This document shows positions 40,166-48,663 of a DNA stretch of 64,000 nucleotides, in pieces. A program made the translations under genes and the position numbers. The DNA is from Bosea sp. 29B. GTDB taxonomy: Bacteria; Pseudomonadota; Alphaproteobacteria; Rhizobiales; Beijerinckiaceae. The stretch lies in contig NZ_LR733817.1 of assembly GCF_902506165.1 (NCBI RefSeq), forward strand, positions 3,581,937-3,645,936, written 5' to 3'. Under the pieces are notes generated by a model. It saw only the letters and a program-made list of their open reading frames with translations. It was not told the DNA's origin and did not search any database. Positions within the stretch are counted from its first letter, which is position 1. Every line of letters starts with the position of its first letter.

Positions 40166-40654
40166 ATGATCACTGCCGTCATCTGGGCCAATCGTGACGC
40201 CGAGGCGCTGGCCGCGACCTTGTCCGTGCTGATTCCAGCGGTCGCCAAGGGCGTGATCGGCCATGCCGTGGTGGTCGACGATGGCGACGACGCCGCGATC
40301 GCGCGGCTCGCCGATGAGACCGGTGCGAGCTACGTCAAGGCCAAGGCCGGCGAGGCCTGGTCGTCAGGAGTCGCCCAGGCGCGCGGCGACTGGGTGATCC
40401 TGCTTGAGGCCGGCGACCTGCCCGAGCCGCAATGGACGCCGAGCATCGAGCGGCATCTGTTGACCGCAGCGGCTCGGCCGGCGCTGATGCCGCTGCGCGG
40501 CATGGCTGCGGCGCTGCGCGAATGGGGCGCGGTCTCGCTGCGCTCGCGCGGCGTCAGGGCGGGGCTGCTCGCGCCCAAGAAGCAGATCCTCTCCGGCCGG
40601 CTGGCGCGTGCGCCGCGCCGGCTTACGGTCCGCCGCGAGCGCGCCGAGCTCTGA
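40166..40654 (+). CDS. Glycosyltransferase-family-2-like small protein
   Basis: The 162-residue protein starts TAVIWANRDAEALAATLSVLIPAVAKGVIGHAVVVDDGDDAAIARLADETGASYVKA, matching the nucleotide-binding N-terminal half of GT2 glycosyltransferases. The short Asp motif VVDDGDD fits. It then has GDWVILLEAGDLPEPQW in place of the usual DxD region, and a basic tail. It lacks a full acceptor domain, so activity is doubtful. Homologues are annotated only as glycosyltransferase in rhizobia. It has an ATG start. It is divergent from the radical SAM gene and convergent with the YpfJ-type peptidase (three bases apart). Confidence 0.72.
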   Translation: MITAVIWANRDAEALAATLSVLIPAVAKGVIGHAVVVDDGDDAAIARLADETGASYVKAKAGEAWSSGVAQARGDWVILLEAGDLPEPQWTPSIERHLLTAAARPALMPLRGMAAALREWGAVSLRSRGVRAGLLAPKKQILSGRLARAPRRLTVRRERAEL

Positions 40655-40657
40655 GGC

Positions 40658-41548
40658 TCAGAGCTGGTTGGTGCGGAAGGTGTCGCAGCTCTGCATAGAG
40701 CCCGATTTGAAGCCGGTGTTGAACCAGCGGGTACGTTGCGCCGACGAGCCGTGCGTGAAGGAATCCGGCACGACCACGCCGCGGCCCTGCTGCTGCAGCT
40801 TGTCGTCGCCGATCGCCGAAGCTGTTCGCATCGCCTCGTCGATGTCGCCGGCCTCGATCCGGTCCATCGCCTGGAGGTTGTAGGCCCAGACGCCGGCGAA
40901 GCAGTCGGCCTGCAATTCGACGCGCACCGACAGCGCATTCGATTCGCGCTCGGAGATCCGTTGGCGCAGTTCGTTCACCTTGGGCAGGATGCCGAGCTGG
41001 TTCTGGATATGATGGCCAATCTCGTGGCCGATGACATAGGCATAGGCGAAGTCGCCGCCGCCGCCGAGCTTGCGCTGCATCTCCTGGAAGAAGGAGAGGT
41101 CGAGATAGACCCTCTGGTCGTTGGGGCAATAGAACGGCCCCATCGCCGACTGGGCCGTGCCGCATCCCGAGCGATCGACCCCGCTGAACAGCACCAGCTT
41201 GGGCGGTACGTATTTCCGGTTGGCCTGCTGCGGCAGCACCTTCGTCCAGATGTCTTCGTTCTGCGCCAGCACGGCCGAGATGAACTTGCCCATCTCGTCC
41301 TGCGGCGGGCCGGCCGATTTGCGCTGCTCCTGTGTCGGCGCGCTGCGTCCGCCGATGCCGCCGATCATCTCGGCGCCGCCGATCAAAAGGCGTGGATCAA
41401 TGCCGAGCGCCCAGCCGAGCAGGCCGAGCACGACCATGGTGCCGATGCCGATGCCACCGCGACCGCCGGGAAGGCCGGCATATTCGCCACCACCACCGCC
41501 GCGCCGATCCTCGACGTTCTCGGACTGGCGGTAATCTTCCCAACGCAT
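40658..41548 (-). CDS. YpfJ-type neutral zinc metallopeptidase
   Basis: The 296-residue membrane-anchored peptidase has a Gly-rich N-terminus (RRGGGGGEYAGLPGGRGG), one TM helix (IGIGTMVVLGLLGWALGI) and a zinc domain with the HExxH motif YVIGHEIGHHIQNQLG. The downstream third ligand is probably Glu in LQADCFAGVWAYN. This is the neutral zinc metallopeptidase (YpfJ) family, whose substrates are unknown. It has an ATG start. It precedes the convergent glycosyltransferase-like gene. Confidence 0.93.
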   Translation of the reverse strand: MRWEDYRQSENVEDRRGGGGGEYAGLPGGRGGIGIGTMVVLGLLGWALGIDPRLLIGGAEMIGGIGGRSAPTQEQRKSAGPPQDEMGKFISAVLAQNEDIWTKVLPQQANRKYVPPKLVLFSGVDRSGCGTAQSAMGPFYCPNDQRVYLDLSFFQEMQRKLGGGGDFAYAYVIGHEIGHHIQNQLGILPKVNELRQRISERESNALSVRVELQADCFAGVWAYNLQAMDRIEAGDIDEAMRTASAIGDDKLQQQGRGVVVPDSFTHGSSAQRTRWFNTGFKSGSMQSCDTFRTNQL

Positions 41549-41634
41549 GTGCGAACCCTTGTTGCAGCGCCGCCAATGTCGGCGAGGACGCGGCGGAACT
41601 CAAGCGTTGCCGTTAGCCCGGCCGCGGCGAGCGG

Positions 41635-42894
41635 CTATTTCGCTTCGCCGCGCGATACGTCGGTGATCATGCGGGCGAGCAGATAGAGCCGGGGCACGAT
41701 CGAATCGAGCGCGACGTACTCGTTCTGATTCGAATGAGAGCCAAAGCCCCTGAGGCCGAAGCCCTCGATCACCGGCCCCTTGGCTTGAAGCGCGGCATAG
41801 GCTGCGTCGGTTCCGCCGCCGCTTGCCCTTTCGGCGATGGTCAGCGGGCGGCCGATCTCGCCGAAAACGCGCTTGGCATGCGCGCCCAGGTCCTTGCTGG
41901 CCTCGGTCGGCGCCAAGGGCGGGCGCCCGCGGGTAAATGTCGCCTCCACCACCGTGTCGGGGATGAGCTTGTTCTGGATGCGCTCCTTCACCGCGGCCTC
42001 GATCAGGTCGAAATCGGCCATGCGCAGTGCCCGCATGTCACCTTGTGCCTTCGCCTCGGCCGGAATCGCGTTGCTGACCGAGCCTGCGGACGCGAGCGTC
42101 CAGTTCAGCTTGAGGCCCATCTCCGGCTTGGAGAGATCGCGCATCTGCAAGATCTGGTGGGCGAGCTCGTACAGCGCGTTGCGGCCCATTTCAGGTGAGC
42201 TGCCGGCATGCGAGGCCCGGCCGGTGACCTTGAGCTGCACGGAGCCGACGCCGCTGGTGGCGAGGCGGAGCGTGTCCTGGCCGATCCCGGAGCCTTCGCA
42301 GGAAAACACTGCGTCCTGCTCGGCCGCGAGCCTGGTGATCAGCGCCCTGGAGCCGGCCGAGCCGATCTCCTCGTCGCCGTTGATGAGCACGGTCAGCGTG
42401 CCATAGTCCCTGGCCGCGAGCGTGTTGAGCAGCGCGACGGTGTGGAGGATCAGGGCGACGCCATGCTTGTCGTCGGCGATACCGAGGCCATAGGCCTTGT
42501 CGCCCTCGATCCGGAAGGGCTGCTGGGCCAGCATGCCCTTGGCGTAGACCGTATCCATATGCGCGAGCAGCAGGATCTTCCTGGTGCCGCTGCCCTTGAA
42601 GCGGGCGAGCGCGATTTTGGCCGGCGATCGTGTCGGCTCGGCCGAGTCGATCAGCTCCGTCTCGCCACCGAGGGCTTTCAGGCGCTCGGCAATGAGGCTA
42701 GCGATCGTCGCAAGTCCCTGGGCATCGCGCGACCCTGACTCGATCGAGACCAGGGCCTTGAGCGTCTCGAGATAAGCGGGCTTCTCGGCTTCCGCCGCGT
42801 CGAGGACCGGCTTCTGCGGCGCCGCCAGGGCTGGGACGGCAGCCAGCATCAAGATGCCCACCGCTGCGCGACGCAATGTCTCGATCCCGCTCAT
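41635..42894 (-). CDS. M20 family metallopeptidase (carboxypeptidase G2-like)
   Basis: The 419-residue exported zinc peptidase has a signal peptide (...MLAAVPALAAPQ), the first metal His/Asp in LLLAHMDTVYAKG, the bridging Asp in GLGIADDKHGVAL, the catalytic Glu pair in INGDEEIGSAGS, and the late His in GFGSHSNQNEYV. A dimerisation domain is inserted between. This is the CPG2/DapE layout, so removal of a C-terminal glutamate or a similar residue is likely. It has an ATG start. It lies 54 bases downstream of cydB on the same strand. Confidence 0.93.
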   Translation of the reverse strand: MSGIETLRRAAVGILMLAAVPALAAPQKPVLDAAEAEKPAYLETLKALVSIESGSRDAQGLATIASLIAERLKALGGETELIDSAEPTRSPAKIALARFKGSGTRKILLLAHMDTVYAKGMLAQQPFRIEGDKAYGLGIADDKHGVALILHTVALLNTLAARDYGTLTVLINGDEEIGSAGSRALITRLAAEQDAVFSCEGSGIGQDTLRLATSGVGSVQLKVTGRASHAGSSPEMGRNALYELAHQILQMRDLSKPEMGLKLNWTLASAGSVSNAIPAEAKAQGDMRALRMADFDLIEAAVKERIQNKLIPDTVVEATFTRGRPPLAPTEASKDLGAHAKRVFGEIGRPLTIAERASGGGTDAAYAALQAKGPVIEGFGLRGFGSHSNQNEYVALDSIVPRLYLLARMITDVSRGEAK

Positions 42895-42948
42895 GGCTTG
42901 ATCCCGCTCAGGCTTGCTTCCTTCTGCCCATCCTACGTGTGGGTGGCC

Positions 42949-43953
42949 TCAATGATAACCGGCATCGGCCTTCACCTTGCCGCGGAAGGTCCAGTACACG
43001 AAGGCCGTGTAGAACAGGATCATCGGCAGCAGGAAGCTGACGCCGATCAGCACGAAGACATGCGAGGCCGGCGCTGCCGCAGTGTCCCAGATCGTCAGGC
43101 CGGGCGGCACCAGATAGGGATAGTTCGAGATCGCAAGGCCGAGGAAGCAGAGCAGGAAGATCGCGATCGTGAAGGCGAAGGGCGTGAACTCATGCGCGCC
43201 ATGCAGCCGCTTCCAGGCCATGTAGCCGCAAAAGGCGGTCAGCACCGGGAAGGGCCAGAGCAGCACAAGGTTCGACGGGGCGAACCAGCGCTCGGCGATG
43301 CGCGGATGCGCATAGGGCGTCCACAGCGAGACCACCACGGCGAAGGCGAGCAGGCCCAGCAGCAGCGTCCTGGCCTGCCGGCGCGCCCGCTCGGCCACCG
43401 GCCCTTCGGTCTTGTAGACCAGCCAGGTCGCGCCGAGCGTGGCATAGCCGATGACGACACCGGCGCCGCACATCAGCGTGAACGGGGTCAGCCAGTCGAG
43501 CGGGCCGCCGGCAAACTGCTTGTCGACCACCTTCACGCCCTGGAGCAGGCCGCCGAGGATCAGCCCTTGCGCAAAGGCCGCCACCGTCGATCCTGCCCAG
43601 AAGGCGAGGTCCCATATCCTGTGATGGGGCTTGGCCACCCAGCGGAACTCGAAGGCGACGCCGCGGAAGATCAGCGCCAGCAGCATCAGGATCACCGGGA
43701 TGTAGAAGGCCGGCATGATGACGGCGTAGGCATAGGGGAAGGCGACCCATAAGCCGCCGCCGCCGAGCACCAGCCACGTTTCGTTGCCGTCCCAGAACGG
43801 CGCGACCGAATTCATCATCTGGTCGCGCTCGCTTTCGTCCCTGGTCGTCGGGAACAGGATGGCGATGCCGAGGTCGAAACCGTCGAGCACGACATAGAGC
43901 ATCACGGCGGTGCCGATCAGCCCGGCCCAGATCACGGGGAGATACCATTCCAT
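42949..43953 (-). CDS. cydB: Cytochrome bd oxidase subunit II
   Basis: The 334-residue subunit II of the quinol oxidase has nine predicted TM helices. It opens YLPVIWAGLIGTAVMLYVVLDGFDLG. It has FWDGNETWLVLGGGGLWVAFPYAYA and ends with a basic tail (FRGKVKADAGYH). It stabilises subunit I. The start is the ATG at 43953, 12 bases after the cydA stop, so the two genes form an operon. No cydX or cydDC gene is seen downstream. Confidence 0.97.
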   Translation of the reverse strand: MEWYLPVIWAGLIGTAVMLYVVLDGFDLGIAILFPTTRDESERDQMMNSVAPFWDGNETWLVLGGGGLWVAFPYAYAVIMPAFYIPVILMLLALIFRGVAFEFRWVAKPHHRIWDLAFWAGSTVAAFAQGLILGGLLQGVKVVDKQFAGGPLDWLTPFTLMCGAGVVIGYATLGATWLVYKTEGPVAERARRQARTLLLGLLAFAVVVSLWTPYAHPRIAERWFAPSNLVLLWPFPVLTAFCGYMAWKRLHGAHEFTPFAFTIAIFLLCFLGLAISNYPYLVPPGLTIWDTAAAPASHVFVLIGVSFLLPMILFYTAFVYWTFRGKVKADAGYH

Positions 43954-43965
43954 CTCAGGTTCTCC

Positions 43966-45396
43966 TCAATTCGCCGGCTGGATCTTGTCGTCGCCGGGGT
44001 GGCCGTCGCCGAAAATGGCGGAGGCCGGCGCCTGCGCGGCCTTGAGCGGCCGCTTCGAGGGCTGTTCGGGCGGGTCTTCCGGGCTGATCTCGTCCGGCCC
44101 CTTGTCGATCAGGCGGTTGATCAGGGCGATGCCGGCGGCGAAGACGACGCAGTAGACGAAGACGAACAGCGCCAGCGAGATCGCGACCTCCAGCGTCGTC
44201 ACCGGCGAGACTGCGTCCTTCGAGCGCAGGATGCCGGTAGCGAGCCAGGGCTGGCGGCCGACTTCGGTAACGAACCAGCCCGACAGGATGGCGAGGAAGC
44301 CTGCCGGCCAGCTGTATTGGGCGAGCCAGAGCCAGCTGCGCGTCTCGAAGACGGCGCCGCGCTTCCACAGCCAGGCGCCGACCCAGCCGAAGACGATCAT
44401 CAGCGTGCCGATGCCGACCATCAGGCGGAAGGCGAAGAAGGGGATGAGCACCGGCGGGCGGTCCTCGACCTTGAAATCCTTCAGGCTCGGAAAGAGCGCG
44501 TCCATGCTGCCATGGGTCAGCAGGCTGGCGACGCCGGGGATCGCGATCTCGAAACGGTTGAGCTCCGCCTTCTCGTCCGGCCAGGCGAAGAGCACGAGCG
44601 CGCCGGGCTTGGAGGAGTCCCAATGCGCCTCGATCGCGGCGAGCTTGGCCGGCTGGTAGATCGCGGTCTGCTTGCCGTGGAAGTCGCCGATCACGGCCTG
44701 TAGTGGCGCGGTCAGCGCGATCATCAGGATCGCCATGCGCACCATCGTCCTGGCCGATTCGGTGCGGTGCCCGGCGAGCAGATGGCGCGCCCCGGTCGCC
44801 AGCACGACGAAGGCAGTGGTGAGGTAGGCCGCCGTCATCATATGCGCGAAGCGCAAGGGGAAGGTCGGGTTGAAGATGATCTTCAGCCAGTCGACCGGGT
44901 AGGCGATGCCGTCGCGGACCTCGTGCCCGGCGGGGTACTGCATCCAGCTATTGGCGGAGAGGATCCAGAAGCCGGAAAGGGCGGTGCCGCCGGCGACGAT
45001 CACGGCCGAGAGGAAATGCAGCCAGGGCGGCACGCGCTTCCAGCCGAACAACAGCACGCCGAGGAAGGAGGCCTCGAGGAAGAAGGCGGTGAGCACCTCG
45101 TAGCCGATCAGCGGGCCGATGACGTTGCCGACCGCGACAGAGAACCGGCTCCAGTTCGTGCCGAACTGGTAGGACAGCACAATGCCGGAGACCACGCCCA
45201 TGGCGAAGGACACGGCGAAGATCTTGGTCCAGAACCGGGCGAGGAGATGGAATTTCTGGTCGCCGGTCTTCAGCCACAGGCCGAGCAACGTCGCGATATA
45301 GGCCGAGAGCCCGATCGTGAAGGCAGGGAAGACGATGTGGAAGGAGATCGTGAAGGCGAACTGGATGCGTGACAGCAGAAAGGCGTCGATTTCCAT
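43966..45396 (-). CDS. cydA: Cytochrome bd (CIO-type) oxidase subunit I
   Basis: The 476-residue quinol-oxidising, O2-reducing subunit opens MEIDAFLLSRIQFAFTISFHIVFPAFTIGLSAY. It carries the heme b595/b558 ligand regions, including SFHIVFP and FEIAIPGVASLL (in the Q loop), and the signature EVGRQPWLATG. The Q loop is short, which points to the cyanide-insensitive (CIO) subclass. A charged tail rich in Pro/Glu/Asp ends the protein. It has an ATG start. It oxidises ubiquinol without pumping protons and should serve at low O2 or under stress. Its promoter must lie in the 140 bases before 45538. Confidence 0.96.
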   Translation of the reverse strand: MEIDAFLLSRIQFAFTISFHIVFPAFTIGLSAYIATLLGLWLKTGDQKFHLLARFWTKIFAVSFAMGVVSGIVLSYQFGTNWSRFSVAVGNVIGPLIGYEVLTAFFLEASFLGVLLFGWKRVPPWLHFLSAVIVAGGTALSGFWILSANSWMQYPAGHEVRDGIAYPVDWLKIIFNPTFPLRFAHMMTAAYLTTAFVVLATGARHLLAGHRTESARTMVRMAILMIALTAPLQAVIGDFHGKQTAIYQPAKLAAIEAHWDSSKPGALVLFAWPDEKAELNRFEIAIPGVASLLTHGSMDALFPSLKDFKVEDRPPVLIPFFAFRLMVGIGTLMIVFGWVGAWLWKRGAVFETRSWLWLAQYSWPAGFLAILSGWFVTEVGRQPWLATGILRSKDAVSPVTTLEVAISLALFVFVYCVVFAAGIALINRLIDKGPDEISPEDPPEQPSKRPLKAAQAPASAIFGDGHPGDDKIQPAN

Positions 45397-45537
45397 CGCA
45401 TCGCTCCGGCGTGCCGGCCACGGATCGCCATGGCCGAATGACCCTGCTGGTTGCAGCGTCTACTTTGCACTCGGAATAATCAAGGCGATGCGACAGGGCA
45501 GCCGGTGCCGATGCCGCAGTGGCATCGCGCCGCTGCG

Positions 45538-46338
45538 TCAAAGCGCGGCGAGGGCGGTCTTGAGCGCGCGCAGGTCGCGCCAGGCCAGGCGCTTCTGCAA
45601 GGGCTGGCGCAGCAGGTAAGCCGGGTGCAGCGTCGCGATCGCCCGGATCATGCGCGTGCCGGTGTCGTATTCCATCCAGCGCCCGCGCGAGGCCAGGATG
45701 CCGGAGACGCCCAGCAGCCCCTGTGCCGAGGGGCCGCCGATGCAGACCAGAACATCCGGATCGACCAGTTCGATCTGGCGCTGGATGAAGGGCAGGCAGA
45801 TCGCGACCTCCTGCGGCGTCGGCGTGCGGTTGCCGGGCGGCCGCCAGGGCAGGAGATTGGCGATATAGACGTGCTCCTGCCGGTTGAGCCCGATCGCAGC
45901 CAGCATCCGGTCGAGCAACTGTCCCGAGCGGCCGACGAAGGGCAGGCCGATCCGGTCCTCGTCGGCGCCCGGCGCCTCGCCAACGAACATCACCTTCGCG
46001 GCCGGGTTGCCGTCGGCGAAGACGAGGTTCTTGGCGGTCGCCTTGAGCGGGCAGCCCTCGAAGCTCGCCAGCGCGGTCTTGAGCGCGTCCAGCGTCATCG
46101 CCTCGCGTGCCAGCGCTCGCGCCGACAGCGCCGCCTCGTCAGGCGGGGTTGCCGCAGCCACGGCCACAGGGCGCCTGACGGGTTGCTGCACAGCGCCCGC
46201 TGACCGTGCGACAGGCTGTCGCGCCGGTTCCGGTGCGGCTGCGAAATGGTCGTGCGGCGTCTCGTCGAGCGCCTCGGTCACGCCCATTTCGGCGTACCAG
46301 GCGATCAATTCAGCTGCGGAGACGGCGTCGAGCGACAT
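45538..46338 (-). CDS. Uracil-DNA glycosylase (family 4/5-like)
   Basis: The 266-residue base-excision enzyme has an Ala/Pro-rich N-terminal linker (about 25-85), then the UDG domain. Motif 1 is GEAPGADEDRIGLPFVGRSGQLLD and motif 2 HPAYLLRQP. Of the four 4Fe-4S cysteines of family 4, three are seen (FEGCPLK, ICLPF, LVCIGG); the first of the usual C-x2-C pair is missing. The start is the ATG at 46338, chosen because homology begins at SLDAVSAAELIAWYAEMGV; a longer frame is possible. It is divergent from ETF-QO, with a 24-bp palindrome between. Confidence 0.92.
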   Translation of the reverse strand: MSLDAVSAAELIAWYAEMGVTEALDETPHDHFAAAPEPARQPVARSAGAVQQPVRRPVAVAAATPPDEAALSARALAREAMTLDALKTALASFEGCPLKATAKNLVFADGNPAAKVMFVGEAPGADEDRIGLPFVGRSGQLLDRMLAAIGLNRQEHVYIANLLPWRPPGNRTPTPQEVAICLPFIQRQIELVDPDVLVCIGGPSAQGLLGVSGILASRGRWMEYDTGTRMIRAIATLHPAYLLRQPLQKRLAWRDLRALKTALAAL

Positions 46339-46457
46339 GAGCGCGAGAATAGAGCGGCGTTCGGAACGAAGCGAGCCCTTCGCTGTTGCAAAATGAACGG
46401 GAGCCCCGGATAGAGGAATTCCAATCAGCCTTGCGGCAGCGCTTGGCGGGTTGATCA

Positions 46458-46481
46458 AGATAGTTCATATATAAACTATCT
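46458..46481. promoter_or_regulatory. 24-bp palindrome between UDG and ETF-QO
   Basis: Perfect 8-bp arms AGATAGTT and AACTATCT flank an 8-base AT-rich spacer. It is centred 46 bases upstream of the ETF-QO start. Its length and symmetry resemble TetR-family operators. No TetR regulator is encoded in the window. Confidence 0.55.
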
Positions 46482-46515
46482 AACGAGACATAGCCGGCGC
46501 GGGGTGGAGGGCAGC

Positions 46516-48195
46516 ATGGATCTGAAGGAAGCGCAGAGCACGCCGCGCGAGAGCATGGACTATGACGTCGTCATCGTCGGCGCCGGTCCCGCCGGGCTCG
46601 CCGCCGCGATCCGGCTGAAGCAGCTCGACGAAGCCATCTCGGTCGTCGTGGTCGAGAAGGGCTCCGAGGTCGGCGCGCACATCCTCTCCGGCGCGGTCAT
46701 CGATCCGAGCGGCCTCGACAAGCTCCTGCCCGACTGGCGCGAGGACGAGGCTCGCCCGCTGCATACGCAGGTGACCGAGGACGTCTTCTATTTCCTCGGC
46801 CCGGCCGGCGGGGCGCGCCTGCCGAACTTCGCCATGCCGAAGCTGATGAACAATCACGGCAACTTCGTCGGCTCGCTCGGCCTGGTCGCAAAATACCTTG
46901 CGGCGCGAGCCGAGGCGCTCGGCGTCGAGATCTATCCCGGCTTCGCCGCCGCCGAGCTGCTCTACAATGAGGACGGCTCGGTCGGCGGCATCGCTACCGG
47001 CGACATGGGCATTGCCAAGGATGGCACGGTCTCCGACCGCTTCACCCGCGGCATGGAATTGCGCGGCCGCTATACGTTGCTTGGTGAGGGCGCGCGCGGC
47101 TCGCTCTCCAAGATCGCGATCAAGCGCTTCGCCCTCGACGAGGGCCGTGAGCCGCAGAAATACGGCATCGGCCTCAAGGAAATCTGGCAGGTCAAGCCGG
47201 AGAAGTTCAAGAAGGGGCTGGTGCAGCACTCCTTCGGCTGGCCTCTCGACATGTCGACCGGCGGCGGCTCCTTCCTCTACCATTTCGACGACAACCTGGT
47301 TTCTGTCGGCTTTGTCGTCCACCTCAACTATACGAACCCGACGCTCTCGCCCTTCGACGAGTTCCAGCGCTTCAAGACGCACCCGATGATCCGCGACGTC
47401 TTCGAGGGCGCCAAGCGCCTCTCCTATGGCTCGCGCGCCATCACCGAGGGCGGCTGGCAGTCGGTGCCGAAGCTGACTTTCCCGGGCGGGGCGCTGATCG
47501 GCTGCTCGGCAGGCTTCGTCAACGTGCCGCGCATCAAGGGCAGCCACAACGCCATCCTGTCGGGCATGCTGGCGGCCGAGCATCTCGTGCCGGCGCTGGC
47601 GGCAGGCCGCTCGCATGACATGGTCGACGGCATCGAGGACAGCTGGCGCGCCTCCGAGATCGGGCGCGACCTCAAGCTGGTGCGTAACGTCAAGCCGCTT
47701 TGGTCGAAGCTCGGCACGCTCGGCGGCGTCATGCTCGGCGGCATCGACATGTGGCTGAACCAGCTCTTCGGCTGGTCGCCCTTCGGCACGCTGAAGCACG
47801 GCAAGCCCGACCACGCCACGCTGAAGCCGATCGGCATGGTCAAGCCGATCGTTTACCCCAGGCCCGACGGCAAGATCTCCTTCGACAAGCTCTCCTCGGT
47901 CTTCCTCTCGGCGACCAATCATGAGGAGGACCAGCCGGCGCATCTGAAGCTGACCGACCCGAACGTGCCGGTGCTGCAGAACCTGCCGATCTATGGCGAG
48001 CCGGCGCGGCTCTATTGCCCGGCCGGCGTCTATGAGGTGGTCTATGCCGATCCGGAGAAGCAGTCGCTGCCGCGCTTCGTGATCAACGCGCAGAACTGCG
48101 TTCACTGCAAGACCTGCGACATCAAGGACCCCGCCCAGAACATCACCTGGACGGTGCCGGAAGGGGCGGGCGGTCCGAACTACTCGAACATGTGA
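46516..48195 (+). CDS. Electron-transfer flavoprotein-ubiquinone oxidoreductase
   Basis: The 559-residue FAD and 4Fe-4S enzyme passes electrons from ETF (fatty-acid and amino-acid oxidation) to ubiquinone. The FAD motif is VVIVGAGPAGLAAAIRL near residue 20, the quinone-site region lies in the middle, and the C-terminal cluster binding site is NCVHCKTCDIKDPAQNITW. The start is the ATG at 46516, preceded by GGAGG at five bases; the GTG at 46504 is less likely. The strong terminator at 48236-48269 ends the transcript. Control by the palindrome upstream is likely. Confidence 0.97.
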   Translation: MDLKEAQSTPRESMDYDVVIVGAGPAGLAAAIRLKQLDEAISVVVVEKGSEVGAHILSGAVIDPSGLDKLLPDWREDEARPLHTQVTEDVFYFLGPAGGARLPNFAMPKLMNNHGNFVGSLGLVAKYLAARAEALGVEIYPGFAAAELLYNEDGSVGGIATGDMGIAKDGTVSDRFTRGMELRGRYTLLGEGARGSLSKIAIKRFALDEGREPQKYGIGLKEIWQVKPEKFKKGLVQHSFGWPLDMSTGGGSFLYHFDDNLVSVGFVVHLNYTNPTLSPFDEFQRFKTHPMIRDVFEGAKRLSYGSRAITEGGWQSVPKLTFPGGALIGCSAGFVNVPRIKGSHNAILSGMLAAEHLVPALAAGRSHDMVDGIEDSWRASEIGRDLKLVRNVKPLWSKLGTLGGVMLGGIDMWLNQLFGWSPFGTLKHGKPDHATLKPIGMVKPIVYPRPDGKISFDKLSSVFLSATNHEEDQPAHLKLTDPNVPVLQNLPIYGEPARLYCPAGVYEVVYADPEKQSLPRFVINAQNCVHCKTCDIKDPAQNITWTVPEGAGGPNYSNM

Positions 48196-48235
48196 TCGCG
48201 CTGGCAGCCGGTTCGCGATGAGCGCTTGAAACGTG

Positions 48236-48269
48236 AAAGGCCGCGCGGCTTGGACCGCGCGGCCTTTTT
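48236..48269 (+). terminator. Intrinsic terminator of the ETF-QO gene
   Basis: A stem AAAGGCCGCGCGG with its complement and a 6-base loop is followed by TTTTT on the plus strand. It lies about 40 bases past the stop. The A run on the other side lets it serve the convergent small lipoprotein gene as well. Confidence 0.9.
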
Positions 48270-48297
48270 CATTGTTCAGCCCTGAAAAGGCGACGAA

Positions 48298-48408
48298 TCA
48301 GCCCTTGCGGACGATTGGAGCCGGCTTCTCGGGTTCCTTGGTGGCGCAGCCGCCGGCAATGCCGGCGAGCGTGAGAACGGCCGCCAGCGCGAGCGAGACC
48401 TTCTTCAT
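48298..48408 (-). CDS. 36-residue small lipoprotein
   Basis: This short gene encodes MKKVSLALAAVLTLAGIAGGC followed by ATKEPEKPAPIVRKG. It is a lipoprotein signal peptide with lipobox IAGGC and a mature part of only 16 residues. An ATG start lies after AAGGTG. Such tiny lipoproteins recall LptM/YifL or entericidin types, but the sequence is too short to assign. It is convergent with ETF-QO and shares its terminator. Confidence 0.72.
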   Translation of the reverse strand: MKKVSLALAAVLTLAGIAGGCATKEPEKPAPIVRKG

Positions 48409-48663
48409 CTGGGAGCACCTTTGACGAATCGCCGCGAACGCGCGGCGGAACGAAGACTACGCCTGAAAAATTGACCGAATCTATCGTGTTCGTGGGAGAG
48501 CCGGGCGGCCTGTGACTTTTTCACGTCAGCGTGACAGCGATGACGCAGCAGGGGGCGCCGCTCTTGTCGGCAAGCCCGGAAACGGCCATGTTGGCGGCCT
48601 AATCGTTCAGGTCACGGTCCCGTCGACGGACCAGTCCCCGGCGACCGGGGCGGACCGAGGAGA

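Noticed and set aside
40166..40654. Treating the small GT2-like gene as SOS-controlled by the LexA box
   Set aside because: The box lies between two divergent genes and could affect both, but its 47-base distance to the radical SAM start and the DNA-repair link favour that gene.
45440..45500. FNR-like half site (TTGAT) in the cydAB promoter region
   Set aside because: Only one half matches; the spacing to the other half is wrong, so no FNR/FixK box can be claimed.
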